DNA of 64,000 bases from CAYFYS01 sp965202905 (GTDB lineage: Bacteria > Pseudomonadota > Alphaproteobacteria > MPNO01): contig OZ241868.1 in NCBI GenBank assembly GCA_965202905.1, positions 1,178,001 to 1,242,000 of the forward strand, written 5' to 3'. Shown piece after piece: positions 17,363-26,543 of this stretch. Position 1 is the first letter of the stretch, and the number at the start of each line of letters is the position of its first letter. The translations under genes and the position numbers were made by a program. The notes under the pieces are model-generated. The model ran no database searches and was not told the DNA's origin. It saw nothing but the letters and a program-made list of their open reading frames with translations.

Positions 17363-18348
17363 CGGCCGCTCACGTCCAGCTGCCAGGCGATCATGCGCAG
17401 TTCGCCCAGCTCGCGGCACATCTTCCGCCAAATCTCGCCGCCGTCGGTCGAACGCCAGATCTGGCCCATGATCGTGCAGCAGAAGATCAGGCCGGGATCG
17501 GCCGCATTGGCGCCGATCCACCAGATGGTGCTGTTGACGTGGCCAGGCAGATCGACGAGCTCCCAGCTCTCGCCCCGGTCGCGGCTGCTGAGCAACATGC
17601 CGGTCTCGCCCGAAGGCCGGTCGCCGGCCGAGAGAAAGACGATCTCGGAGCCATCGGCCCGGCGCGCCATGCAGCGCCTGTAGACGAACGGCGCCTGGGG
17701 CGCCTCGATATGCCGCCAGTTGGCGGCGTTGTCGCTGCTCTTGTGCAGCCCCTCCTCAGTCGAGCACAGGATCTCGCGCCCGCCGGCGGCGGCGTCGAAG
17801 AAGACCATGTTGTGGGTATCGACCGAGATCAGCCCCTTGTTGAGCCTTTCCCATGTCTCGCCCAAATCGGCGGTGCGGAAGATCCCCTCGATCTCGATCG
17901 AGGCCCAGACCGTTCTGGGATCGACCGGATCGAACTGGATCGAAGTGATCCACGGCGTGTTGACGAACCGGCACTCGGTGCGGTCGCCCAGTCGGCAGCG
18001 CTGCCAGGTGAGCCCGCCGTCGAGCGAGCGGAAGATCTCCGCCGGGCGCGTGCCGGCGAAGACGATGTCGGCATCGTCGGGGGCCTGGGCCATCTGCAGG
18101 ATGTGCAGCCCGTCCATCGGCGAGGGGACGTGGTTCCAGCGCGCCGCCGCGGGGTTCCAGCGATAGACTCCCAGGTCGGCGCCCGACAGCACCTCGCCCG
18201 GTCGGTCGGGGTGGACCGACAGGCGCCAGCAGCGCGGTTCGTTTTAGATCTCGCCCGAAGCGGTGCGCGCCCGGTTCCAGGACTCGCCGCGGTCGTAGCT
18301 GAACCAAGTCGAGCGCCCGACCGAGGCGGCATAGGCGGTAACGTCCAT
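17359..18348 (-). pseudogene. BNR/WD40-like repeat (photosystem-assembly/sialidase-fold) protein with one nonsense codon
   Basis: From ATG 18348 the frame reads MDVTAYAASVGRSTWFSYDRG, then ASGEI, a TAA at 18244-18246, and continues in the same frame as NEPRCWRLSVHPDRPGEV to a normal end (277 further residues from ATG 18192). Repeats such as IFRSLDGGLTWQRC, IFRTADLGETWERL, LLSSRDRGESWELV and IWRSTDGGEIWRKM are Asp-box/BNR units of a beta-propeller. Without the stop it would be 329 residues. The stop is TAA, not TGA, so selenocysteine is excluded; a TAC/TAT to TAA change is likely. The 277-residue downstream part could still be made from an internal start. Confidence 0.75.
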
Positions 18349-18451
18349 TCCGCAGCCTCCCAACCCCGACGGCAATCCGGCGCTATAGCCCCACGGGCCG
18401 CGCGCCCCTACGATCACGCCGGTTTGTAGGCCGGTTTGTGGAGAGTGATCG

Positions 18452-19636
18452 ATGGCTGACTGTACGGCCCACGGGCCGCTTATCGACTGGCCGGCGCGCG
18501 CGTCCGCGCTGGCCCCGGCGATCGCCGGGGCGGCCGGGCGGACCGAGAGCGCCGGCATGGTGGCGCCCGATGTGATGGCCGCGATGCACGACGCGGCGCT
18601 GTTCCGGCTCTGCCTGCCGCGTGCGCTCGGCGGCGCGGAAGCCTCGCCGATGACCGTGAACGCGGTCCTGCGCAAGATCGCGGCCGCCGATGCGAGTACC
18701 GCCTGGTGCCTCGGCCAAGCGCTCGGCTGTTCGCTCGCAGCCGGGTTCGTCGCGCCCGAGATCGCCCGGGAGATCTTCGGGCCGGCCGATTCCGTCCTGG
18801 CCTGGGGACCGCCCAACCCGCACTCCAGTGCCGTCCCGGTCGCGGGCGGCTACCGTGTGACCGGCCGCTGGAGCTACGCCAGCGGCATCCGCAACGCGAC
18901 CTGGCTCGGCGGCCATGCGCGGGTCTGTGAGCCCGACGGCGCCCCGAAATCGACCGGCGACGGCAGGCCAATGCTCAGAACGACGCTGTTCCCCGCATCC
19001 AGCGCGCAGATCATCCCGGTCTGGGAGGTGATCGGCCTGCAAGGCACCGGCAGCGACGACTACGCGGTCGAGGACCTGTTCGTGCCCGAGGCCTGTACCT
19101 ACACCCGCGATCTGGCCCGCGACCGGCACAGGCCGGGCCCGCTGCACCGGATCGCCCAAACGGCGTTCTACGGCATGGCGTTCGCAGGCGTCGCGCTCGG
19201 CATCGGCCGGGCGAGCCTGGATGCCTTCATCGCGCTCGCGGCCGGGAAAACGCCGGCCTACACCGCGACAAGATTGCGCGACAACGCCGCGGTCCAGCTC
19301 GAAGTTGCTCGCTGCGAGGGCCATCTCGGCGCCGGGCAGGCGTTTCTTGTCGAGATGATGTCCGAGCTGTGGGAGACCGTCTGCCGGGACGACGAACTTT
19401 CGGTCGACCAGCGGGCGCGGCTCCGGATCGCCTGCACCTACGCCAGCGAGCGCGCCCGCAAGGTGGTCGACTACGCCTACCATACCGCCGGCGCCGGGGC
19501 GGTCCTGCGGCGCAACCCGTTCGAGCGGCGGTTCCGCGACATGCACGCCGTCGCCCAGCAGATTCAAGCCGCGCCGTCGAATTTCGAGCACGCCGGCATG
19601 GCGCTGCTCGGGCTGGAGCCCGGCGCACGGGTCTGA
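18452..19636 (+). CDS. Acyl-CoA-dehydrogenase-fold flavoprotein (HpaH/DszC-like monooxygenase or dehydrogenase)
   Basis: This 394-residue protein has the three-part acyl-CoA dehydrogenase layout. The helical N-domain includes AAMHDAALFRLCLPRALGG, the beta domain includes VAGGYRVTGRWSYASGI, and the C-terminal helical domain includes GLQGTGSDDYAVEDLFVPE and HTAGAGAVLRRNPFERRFRD. The beta-domain phrase and the final AHxxGA-like helix fit the group-D flavin monooxygenase/pigment hydroxylase branch better than true acyl-CoA dehydrogenases. The catalytic base was not found. No partner flavin reductase is adjacent. The substrate is unknown. Confidence 0.8.
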   Translation: MADCTAHGPLIDWPARASALAPAIAGAAGRTESAGMVAPDVMAAMHDAALFRLCLPRALGGAEASPMTVNAVLRKIAAADASTAWCLGQALGCSLAAGFVAPEIAREIFGPADSVLAWGPPNPHSSAVPVAGGYRVTGRWSYASGIRNATWLGGHARVCEPDGAPKSTGDGRPMLRTTLFPASSAQIIPVWEVIGLQGTGSDDYAVEDLFVPEACTYTRDLARDRHRPGPLHRIAQTAFYGMAFAGVALGIGRASLDAFIALAAGKTPAYTATRLRDNAAVQLEVARCEGHLGAGQAFLVEMMSELWETVCRDDELSVDQRARLRIACTYASERARKVVDYAYHTAGAGAVLRRNPFERRFRDMHAVAQQIQAAPSNFEHAGMALLGLEPGARV

Positions 19637-19694
19637 GCGGACGGCGGCGTCACCTCATTCCTGGTTGTGCAAGCCCCTCAGTGTAAAATCGGTA

Positions 19695-20417
19695 TCATCC
19701 TACAGCGCCCTGTTGCCGCTCATATGCCATACGGATCGCTTTCTCAAGTTCATTCGGGTTCACTCTGTAGCTTTCAAAGTGCATAATGTTATCGTGTTTG
19801 ATGTGTATCTGGCCCTCACCCACATTGCCCCGATGTTGGCCTTTTGAGTAATACCGATCAGATTCAACCTCATTTGATGACAAAATCCAATACCAAATAA
19901 CGTCTCGCCAAACTGCTATCCAAACAAAAACATCACAACAATCTGGCTTTACTTGCTGGAAATTCATCCAAAATGTTTTTTTCGAATCTGAAGAAAGAGC
20001 TTTGACATAAAGGGGTGCATCCATGTTTGCATCAACCGCACGAGATGCTTTGACTTCTATTCGTATTCCATCCAAAATGAAATCATATTGACCTGAGTAG
20101 TTTTTGTCTATTCTCTTTGATGGCTTCGCTAGGCTAGGTACAAGTTCCTTTAGATGCCCTTGCGCCCACGCTTCTCCAAATGTTCGAGGCGCACTGATTT
20201 CAAAAATATACAAATAAAGATTCCTAGAAATGTAGTCGTCACGAAGCTCTATATAGCCATCTAGTGTCAATAAATTCTCTGACATTAGGTGTGAAATTAT
20301 GTATTCATACTCGTTAAATGGATATACAGAAAAAAGGTCATCTAGTCTCTCTCTAAAAGATTTTTCGTCAGTCATATCTGACAAAAGGCGGTTAAGTTCC
20401 TTGTCCAGATTTTCCAT
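19695..20417 (-). CDS. Type II restriction endonuclease candidate (PD-(D/E)XK)
   Basis: This 240-residue protein is encoded in markedly AT-rich DNA. A PD-(D/E)XK core is visible: Asp112 in GQYDFILDG, then Glu121-Val-Lys123 in RIEVKASRA. Immediate proximity (10 bases) to a DNA methyltransferase on the same strand supports a restriction role. I do not recognise the recognition-site family. It is translated after the methyltransferase, so modification precedes restriction in the transcript, which is the safe order. One 60-base line counted by hand (19861-19920) has 23 G+C, against about two thirds in the rest of the window. Confidence 0.8.
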   Translation of the reverse strand: MENLDKELNRLLSDMTDEKSFRERLDDLFSVYPFNEYEYIISHLMSENLLTLDGYIELRDDYISRNLYLYIFEISAPRTFGEAWAQGHLKELVPSLAKPSKRIDKNYSGQYDFILDGIRIEVKASRAVDANMDAPLYVKALSSDSKKTFWMNFQQVKPDCCDVFVWIAVWRDVIWYWILSSNEVESDRYYSKGQHRGNVGEGQIHIKHDNIMHFESYRVNPNELEKAIRMAYERQQGAVG

Positions 20418-20427
20418 GGTAGTTTCT

Positions 20428-21414
20428 CTAAAAAAGAGAGGCTTGAGGGTTGGACTTAGAAATCTCTGTTAGCTCGTTGCCTAACTCTGGCACGTTTTCT
20501 TCAAACGGGTTTCCGTTCTGCCATCCAGTCTTTCCTGTAGCGCGCAATCTCTCAAGTCGACGGATCGTTATCTCTGCATATATTGGATCTATGTCCAGTG
20601 TATAACATTTACGACCAAGAAGCTCAGACACAACCAAAGTTGTTCCTGAATGAGAGAAGAAGTCAATCACCAAATCATTAGGAGACGAGCTTGCCCGAAT
20701 AATACGGTCTATACATTTCATTGGTTTCTGAGCATAACATCCAGAAACATTTTCTTCCATTCGATAGAAAACCTGCTGTATGTCGACCCAGACATTTCCG
20801 GCCCGGATTGTATTTGACGTACTTCTTTCCATATTCTCAGTCATCTTTCCTTTGACTTTCTTGTAATAACCTCTAAGTATTTTCGGTATATCTGTGTATT
20901 CTGCATCAACACAAAAATTCGGACTTCCTTTTATGTAATAAAGTAGTTCTTGACGAATTGCCATCCAATTTTTCTGTGTTCCATAGCCACGTTGATTTCT
21001 CATAGTAATCATGCTTCTTGAAGAAAAACCCTGACCTCTCATCATCGAAATAAAATCGGCCAAAGGCTGGAAACCGTTGTTCTGATCCGCGCCAAGCCAA
21101 ATATATAATGAAGAATTCATATCCAATACTTGAAAGGTGTTATATATCCATTCCCGACACCATTTAATATATTCTTTTATTGAAACTTTTCCGAATGCTG
21201 CTATATTATACGGTGGATCATGAATAGCCAATTGTGCTGGCTCTTCAGTCATAATTCTGGACACATGTTGCGGATTAGATGCGTTGAGGCACCCGACGCG
21301 ATGACCGCACACAGGATCTGTCCATATGTCTCCTAGCTTAAGACGACAATAAGGCAATAATTTTTTTCGTAGTTCGGCAGATGAATCTAGTCGCGGGAGG
21401 GGATTATTTTGCAT
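20428..21414 (-). CDS. DNA adenine/cytosine-N4 methyltransferase (beta-class order), R-M partner
   Basis: The product has 328 residues. The catalytic motif IV DPPYN is at Asp66-Asn70 (IHDPPYNIAAFG). The AdoMet-binding motif I comes later as DLVIDFFSHSGTTLVVSELLG with YTLDIDPIYAEI, which is the IV-then-I order of beta-class amino-methyltransferases. The target-recognition region lies between, around RGYGTQKNWMAIRQELL. It modifies N6-adenine or N4-cytosine in the target of the adjacent endonuclease. Its codon use is AT-rich, unlike every neighbour, which indicates recent acquisition. Confidence 0.9.
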   Translation of the reverse strand: MQNNPLPRLDSSAELRKKLLPYCRLKLGDIWTDPVCGHRVGCLNASNPQHVSRIMTEEPAQLAIHDPPYNIAAFGKVSIKEYIKWCREWIYNTFQVLDMNSSLYIWLGADQNNGFQPLADFISMMRGQGFSSRSMITMRNQRGYGTQKNWMAIRQELLYYIKGSPNFCVDAEYTDIPKILRGYYKKVKGKMTENMERSTSNTIRAGNVWVDIQQVFYRMEENVSGCYAQKPMKCIDRIIRASSSPNDLVIDFFSHSGTTLVVSELLGRKCYTLDIDPIYAEITIRRLERLRATGKTGWQNGNPFEENVPELGNELTEISKSNPQASLF

Positions 21415-21430
21415 CGTCTGCTCGCTTTTC

Positions 21431-21560
21431 TTAGTTGACGGATTGTAGCTTGGTCCGGATTGCGGATACCGCCTTTAAGGCAGCGTCGTTGAAATAGACG
21501 TAACGGTTGGTGGTAGGGGCGCGCTAGTGTTCGAACAGGTACCCGGCGACGTGTAGGCTT
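21431..21560 (-). pseudogene. Tyrosine recombinase (integrase) C-terminal remnant
   Basis: The minus frame reads VAGYLFEH, a TAG, RAPTTNRYVYFNDAALKAV and SAIRTKLQSVN, then stops at 21431. TTNRYVYFND resembles the TTxRYxHLxDD block of phage/plasmid integrases that carries the nucleophilic tyrosine, and xxxGH/EH precedes it at the normal distance. Only about 40 residues survive, with one nonsense codon. It abuts the AT-rich restriction-modification genes and is a likely trace of how they arrived. Confidence 0.6.
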
Positions 21561-21562
21561 CG

Positions 21563-21690
21563 ATGTTCTTCTGCGACCGCTCGGCGGCGATCCGGCTCAA
21601 CCGTGCGGTCGCGGTCGCCGAGACACGCGGCACCCGCCGAGGCCAAGGGCGCGCGGGAACGCTGAAGCACTACCAGCCCCGTCACGCCCC
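21563..21690 (+). pseudogene. Possible ECF sigma factor (DUF6596-type) fragment
   Basis: A short plus-strand stretch reads SAAIRLNRAVAVAETRG and, slightly later, LKHYQPRHA. This resembles the VxLNRAVAVAE helix and the following YQxxHAARA segment of the C-terminal domain of DUF6596-type ECF sigma factors. Only about 40 residues are visible and indels are likely. It could be chance, because GC-rich shadow frames often spell alanine-rich helices. Confidence 0.25.
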
Positions 21691-21710
21691 CACTCCTAGC
21701 GACGGGGCGC

Positions 21711-23903
21711 TCAGTCCTTCGCATAGGGGCTGGCGACGCGGGCCTCGTCCTTGCCCCCGCTGCCGAGCGCGGGGGTGGGGGCATAGTGCGCCGGGGTCTT
21801 CGAGCCGTTCGTCCGCCGTTCCAGCGCCTCCTCCGGGGTCTCGACCAGCCCGGCGGCGGCGAGGCCGGCCTTGCGGTCGAGCGCGACCGGCTGGGCCGCA
21901 TCCGGCGCCGGCATCATTGCGGCATGGTAGTAGGCGATTTTCTGCTTTTCCGGGTCGAGCTTGCGGGCAGGATCGATGTCGCGCCGGTTGGTCGCCCTGG
22001 CCTCGCGCGCGATGCCGTCGACCACCTCGTGGTCGAACCACCATTTCTTGGCCGGGTTGCGCTTGCCGTTGCCCAGCGCATCGTCGAGCCAGGTCGCGAT
22101 CGGCACCATCAGCGGCTTGAGAAACATCGCGTTGATGCCGAGCCAGCTCGCCGCCCGGGTGAGCATCGGGCCGTCGGCATCGACCACCTTGTTGAGCGGG
22201 CACGTCTTCATGCAGCGCCCGCACGCCGAGCCCTTGGAGTTGGTCAGCCGGTAGCGCGTGCAGCGCTCAACATCCGGCTTCCATATCTCGTAGCCGTTGA
22301 ACATCACCTTGTCGCCCCACGGGATCGCATCGCAGGGACATTCGCGGGCGCATTTCAGGCAGTTGTTGCAGAAATACTGCAGCCCGAAGTCGATCGGCCT
22401 GTCGACCGCGAGCGGCATGTCGGTGGTCATGACCACCGTCTTCAGACGCGGCCCGAGGAACGGGTTCAAGGTCAGCTCGCCGATGCGGCTGAGCTCGCCC
22501 AGCCCCGCCCACATGACCAGTGGGATATGCAGCACATCGCTGTCGGCATTGGTCTGGGAGCGCGCCGGGAAGCCGAGCCCGCGCAGCAAATCGGCCATCA
22601 CCGAGGCGATCTCCGCGCCGCGCAGATAGGCCCGCATCGACTGGGCGCCGGAGATCCAGTCATCGCCGCTCGCGCCCTCCATGGTATCGAAGCCCTGATC
22701 GATCAGCATGACCACCGCGTATTTGTTGTAGGGCTCGATCGGCCTGCCATCCTCCTTGTGGGAATACCAAGTGTAGTCGGGCAGTTCGCAGATCCCGGTC
22801 ATGTGCGAGCCCAGGAAGTAGCTGAGCGACTTGATCGCCTTGGCGTTGGCCGCCGGATCCGCATACGGTCCGGTATCGACCTGCGCGACCGGGCCGTCCT
22901 GGTACGGCACCATCGCACGGATGACGTGGAGTTGGCTGAGCGACAGCGGGTGCTTGAATGAGAAGACCCGGCGCGCCTTCTGAGACTTCTCGCCGAGATC
23001 GCCCTGCAGCGCACGCTCGAAGAAAGCCGCGCGCTTGGGCACCCGCGGCACTTCGTCATCGATAATCAGGGTCGTCGGCCGGTCGACCCGCTTGACCGTT
23101 TCCATCGCGAACGGGCCCAGATCGGTGCGCCGCCCGGCCCTGCGGTTGCGCTCGCGGCCCGACTGGGCGCCGTTCTGTCCCAGCCAGTACGAGAACCCCT
23201 TGGCGGTCAGCGCCGAGGCGGCCAGCGGCTGGTCGACGGCGAGCGCGTAGCCGGTCGTGACCACGCAGACCGAGAACTGCCGGCCGACATAGGGATTCAC
23301 CACGGCGCCGTCCCGCCTGACCGCAAGACCGGCCAGCACCGCCAGCCGATCAGCATCCACGCGCTCCTCGCCGGGACCGTGCATCGAGGCGGAGAAACCC
23401 ATCACCCTGATATGGCCGGCGATCAGCGCGGCGATCTCGACCGCGCGCATCCGCGAGGACGCAGAGACCGCCGGCAGTACCCATTCGCGGGCGAGATTGC
23501 CCGTCTCCGGCAAGCGCCCGTGCTCGATCAATACGACGATCGCGTGGTCGTGCGGCTCGCGCTCGACGCCGGCGAGCCAAGCGCTCTCGGGCAGGCCGCA
23601 GATACCGATCTGGCTCGCGTCCATGAAATAGGCCACGCCCTTGATATCGACCGCGCGCCGCTCGAGGTCGGCCGGCACCGGCGCCTCCGCCCTGGCGGGC
23701 TCCGCGCGCGCGAACTTTCCGTAGAGATCGGTGAACTTTCGGCAAGCCTCGGCCAGCAGGCCGTCGGCCCCGGCATCGACCGGAGGGGCAACCGGAGGAC
23801 GGTCCGCTTCCGCATCGATCACCGAGTCGTCACGGGCCAGCGTTTCAAGCGGAAACGGCCCCAGGTGAAACGGCCTGTCCTTCGAGCGAGAATACAGAAA
23901 CAT
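21711..23903 (-). CDS. Reductive-dehalogenase-like protein (corrinoid/4Fe-4S, cytosolic, no TAT signal)
   Basis: This 730-residue protein starts MFLYSRSKDRPFHLGPFPLE. Two related segments are visible: GVAYFMDASQIGICGLPESA in the first third and SLSYFLGSHMTGICELPDYT in the middle. The second lies in the corrinoid-binding domain together with VDTGPYADPAANAKAIKSL and SRIGELTLNPFLGPR. Two cluster motifs follow: Cys512-x2-Cys515-x2-Cys518-x3-Cys522-Pro and Cys561-x2-Cys564-x3-Cys568-Pro. This is the RdhA layout. The absence of a TAT signal and of an RdhB anchor gene fits the soluble, oxygen-tolerant catabolic reductive dehalogenases of aerobic proteobacteria, which need an external electron donor. 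Some RdhA-like proteins have other roles, so dehalogenation is not proven. The neighbouring hydrolases on the same strand suggest a catabolic unit. Confidence 0.85.
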   Translation of the reverse strand: MFLYSRSKDRPFHLGPFPLETLARDDSVIDAEADRPPVAPPVDAGADGLLAEACRKFTDLYGKFARAEPARAEAPVPADLERRAVDIKGVAYFMDASQIGICGLPESAWLAGVEREPHDHAIVVLIEHGRLPETGNLAREWVLPAVSASSRMRAVEIAALIAGHIRVMGFSASMHGPGEERVDADRLAVLAGLAVRRDGAVVNPYVGRQFSVCVVTTGYALAVDQPLAASALTAKGFSYWLGQNGAQSGRERNRRAGRRTDLGPFAMETVKRVDRPTTLIIDDEVPRVPKRAAFFERALQGDLGEKSQKARRVFSFKHPLSLSQLHVIRAMVPYQDGPVAQVDTGPYADPAANAKAIKSLSYFLGSHMTGICELPDYTWYSHKEDGRPIEPYNKYAVVMLIDQGFDTMEGASGDDWISGAQSMRAYLRGAEIASVMADLLRGLGFPARSQTNADSDVLHIPLVMWAGLGELSRIGELTLNPFLGPRLKTVVMTTDMPLAVDRPIDFGLQYFCNNCLKCARECPCDAIPWGDKVMFNGYEIWKPDVERCTRYRLTNSKGSACGRCMKTCPLNKVVDADGPMLTRAASWLGINAMFLKPLMVPIATWLDDALGNGKRNPAKKWWFDHEVVDGIAREARATNRRDIDPARKLDPEKQKIAYYHAAMMPAPDAAQPVALDRKAGLAAAGLVETPEEALERRTNGSKTPAHYAPTPALGSGGKDEARVASPYAKD

Positions 23904-23934
23904 GACGCCTCCCCATACCTTTGCCGCCCGGCCG

Positions 23935-25125
23935 CTACGCCGTCCTCGCGGCGGCCCGCGGTGCAGTGCGTTGCGACGCGGGCGAGTCGAAGCCGTAGAG
24001 CCTGGCCGTGCCCTCCCAAAGGATGCGCCCCTTGGCCGCGTCCGGCAGGTCCGGGCGGTCGAGGACATAGCGCGCCGAATTCGGGATGCGGTGGGCGTGC
24101 GGGATGTCGCTGGCGTAGACCCAGCAGTCGCTGCCGTACTTCCCGACCATGTAGGGGAGCAGGTCGTCGTCGACCTCGAAGCCGATGAACACGCGGCCGG
24201 CTTTGATGTATTCGATCGGGGTCATCTCGGGCAGGCCGCGCTCGACAATCGCGCGGTGCTCCGAACGGACCGTGTCGAGCGCGATGCGGTCGCGCACATT
24301 GTCGAGCACGAAGTCCATGACCTCGATCGCGAAGTCGACCCAGGTGCAGCCGGTCTCCAGGAACGAGACCCGCACGTTGGAATAACGGTCCAGGAGGCCC
24401 GAGCCGCAGACAGTCTTGAAGCCGCGCACCACGGACATCAGGAACTGATCGCCCGCGACGCTGGGATAATCCGCCCAGGCGTCCATCGCCCCGGCGCCGG
24501 GATGGACGTTGACCGGCATGCCGAGCTCGTTGGCGGTCTGCCAGATTGGGATGAAGTCGGGATGATCGAGCGACTTCGCGCCGTATTCGCCGAAGACCAT
24601 CACGCCGACCGATCCCATCTCGTGGGTGCGCACCATCTCGCGCGCGGCTTCGGCCGGGTCGTGGACATCGATCGCGGTGACCCATTTCAGCCGGTCGGGC
24701 GCCTGGTTCGAGATGTCCGCGACCCAGTTGTTGTAGGCCCGCGTCAGCGCCTGGTTGAGCGCCGGGTCCCTGGCGATCGGCCATTGCAGCAGCAGGGTCG
24801 GGTAGTTCACCGACAGCAGCGTGTCCTCGGCGTCCATGATCGCCAGCCGGTCCCTGGCCGAGTGGAACTCGCCGCTCTCGTGGGGGCCGCGCCACTTGGC
24901 CATGCGCCGGTACTCGGTCGAGACGATGTGGCCCTTGCTCGAGGGAGACCCGCCGATCCGCAGCCGCGCCCCGTCGATCTGCCAGATATAGTCGTGTTCG
25001 TACTCCCCGGTCTCGACCACTACCGGGCGCCGGTGGCGGAAGGCGGGATCGAGGTAGTCGTCGGAGAAGGTCGCCTCCCACTCCTCGACGTGACCGTCGC
25101 CGTCGAGCGCGTCGAGCGCATCCAT
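23935..25125 (-). CDS. Amidohydrolase-2 family hydrolase/decarboxylase
   Basis: This 396-residue protein has the amidohydrolase_2 (ACMS decarboxylase-like) TIM-barrel pattern: DGDGHVEEWE at the N-terminus (a D-x-H metal site variant), PVNVHPGAGAMDAW (barrel His), RVSFLETGCTWVDFAIEVMD, and ASDIPHAHRIP (final Asp). Such enzymes hydrolyse or decarboxylate ring-cleavage products. It begins 31 bases upstream of the dehalogenase-like gene on the same strand, so an operon is probable. The substrate is unknown. Confidence 0.85.
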   Translation of the reverse strand: MDALDALDGDGHVEEWEATFSDDYLDPAFRHRRPVVVETGEYEHDYIWQIDGARLRIGGSPSSKGHIVSTEYRRMAKWRGPHESGEFHSARDRLAIMDAEDTLLSVNYPTLLLQWPIARDPALNQALTRAYNNWVADISNQAPDRLKWVTAIDVHDPAEAAREMVRTHEMGSVGVMVFGEYGAKSLDHPDFIPIWQTANELGMPVNVHPGAGAMDAWADYPSVAGDQFLMSVVRGFKTVCGSGLLDRYSNVRVSFLETGCTWVDFAIEVMDFVLDNVRDRIALDTVRSEHRAIVERGLPEMTPIEYIKAGRVFIGFEVDDDLLPYMVGKYGSDCWVYASDIPHAHRIPNSARYVLDRPDLPDAAKGRILWEGTARLYGFDSPASQRTAPRAAARTA

Positions 25126-25165
25126 GACGTGCTCTCCTGTTCTGCTGTTCTGCCGCCGGGCAGCG

Positions 25166-26500
25166 CTAATTCAGTTCCGCCACGCGCTCGCGCGTGTAGA
25201 CATCGTTCCATTGCCGGAAGGAGTACTCCCAGGGATAGCCGCGCGCGGCCTCCGGCTGGGCAAGATCGACCGGCTCCCCGCCGAGATAGACCGCCTTGAT
25301 CGCCGCGCGGTTCTGCAGGACTTTGATGTCCTTGAGCGGGTCGCCGGCGACCACGGTGATGTCGGCGAGCGCGCCCTCGGCGAGACGGCCGACAGCGTCG
25401 CGCTCGCGCAGGATCGAGGTGTTGCCGCTAGTGGTCGCGACCAGCGCCTCGGCAGGGCTGAATCCCAGATAGTCGACCATGATTTCGAGCTCGCGGGCAT
25501 GCCATTCACCATAGGGCGTGATCGCGAATCCGCTGTCCGTGCCGATCATGAATTTCACGCCCGCTTTGCGCGCCTTGATCAGCATCTCGCACGCGTCGTC
25601 GACGACCTGTCGGTTGAGGCCGGGCCGCCACTTGTAGCAGGGATCCGAAGGCCGGGTGAATTCGACCGTATTGAGCATGAACGTGAAGGCGGGCGAGAGC
25701 GCCGCGCCGGATTCGACGACGGCCTCCAGCCCCTCCCCGTCCATCTCGAAAGCATGGAAGATGATGTCGACGCCGGCGCGCGCGGAGGTGAGCACCGCCT
25801 CGCGCCCGCGCGCGTGGGTGATCACCTGGCGGCCGAGACGGTGACATTCTTCGACCATCGCGTCCATCTCGCGCTGGTTGAAGCAGGCCATCAACTCGCC
25901 GTCGGCGTTCTTTCGGTGCAGGCCGTCGAGCGCGATCTTGACGAAATCGACCCGGTCCTTGACCTGCATCCGGATCTCTTCGAGCGCCTCGTCGGTGCTG
26001 CGCACCAGGACGCCGACCGAACTTTCCGGCACGCCGATCCAGGTCGGGTACCAGTCGCCGAGCCCCTGGCGCCCGGTCACCTGCCGGCCCGAGGTCGTGA
26101 CGCGCGGGCCTGTGAACATGCCGGCGTTGATCGCATCGCGCACACTGGTCGAGCACCGCCCGGTCGACGCCGGATCGGCGATCGAGGTGTAGCCCGCGCG
26201 CAGCACGGTCTGGGCCGCCCGCAGGCCCCGGAGCGCGCGGTATTCCGGGGTCGCATACATGTCGATGTCCTCGTTCGCCTGGCCGTTGCCGTAGCTCAGA
26301 TGGACATGGATGTCGATCAGCCCCGGCATCACGAAATCGCCGGAGTGATCGATCACCTTCTCGCCCCGTTTCTGGCCGGGCGCCTTGGCGGACGGTCCGG
26401 CATAGGCGATGCGGTCTTCGTCGATGACTATGGTCTGATCGGTCGCGGCCTTGCCGTCCACGCCGTCGAACATCGTGCCGCAGATCACATGCTTGCGCAT
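25166..26500 (-). CDS. Imidazolonepropionase-like metal-dependent amidohydrolase
   Basis: The product has 444 residues and starts MRKHVICGTMFDGVDGKAAT. Metal-site motifs include GLIDIHVHLSYG (HxH), the carboxylate-lysine region VDFVKIALDG, QVITHARGREAV and DIIFHAFEMDG (His), and MIGTDSGFAITPYG (Asp). This matches the amidohydrolase_1 family of prolidase/imidazolonepropionase-like enzymes. It is upstream of the amidohydrolase-2 gene by 40 bases and probably belongs to the same transcript. No signal peptide is seen, so it is cytosolic. Confidence 0.85.
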   Translation of the reverse strand: MRKHVICGTMFDGVDGKAATDQTIVIDEDRIAYAGPSAKAPGQKRGEKVIDHSGDFVMPGLIDIHVHLSYGNGQANEDIDMYATPEYRALRGLRAAQTVLRAGYTSIADPASTGRCSTSVRDAINAGMFTGPRVTTSGRQVTGRQGLGDWYPTWIGVPESSVGVLVRSTDEALEEIRMQVKDRVDFVKIALDGLHRKNADGELMACFNQREMDAMVEECHRLGRQVITHARGREAVLTSARAGVDIIFHAFEMDGEGLEAVVESGAALSPAFTFMLNTVEFTRPSDPCYKWRPGLNRQVVDDACEMLIKARKAGVKFMIGTDSGFAITPYGEWHARELEIMVDYLGFSPAEALVATTSGNTSILRERDAVGRLAEGALADITVVAGDPLKDIKVLQNRAAIKAVYLGGEPVDLAQPEAARGYPWEYSFRQWNDVYTRERVAELN

Positions 26501-26543
26501 CTCGTCCTCTTCCTCCGCACCCGTGCGCCGGGTCGGGCCAGGG

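Noticed and set aside
18244..18246. Stop inside the BNR-like gene as recoding
   Set aside because: It is TAA, which is not decoded as selenocysteine or pyrrolysine, and no readthrough context was seen.
21711..23903. Epoxyqueuosine reductase (QueG) instead of a reductive dehalogenase
   Set aside because: QueG is about 350-380 residues with a different N-terminus. This protein is 730 residues with a duplicated corrinoid-type segment and the RdhA-like C-terminal cluster spacing. A structural comparison is still needed.
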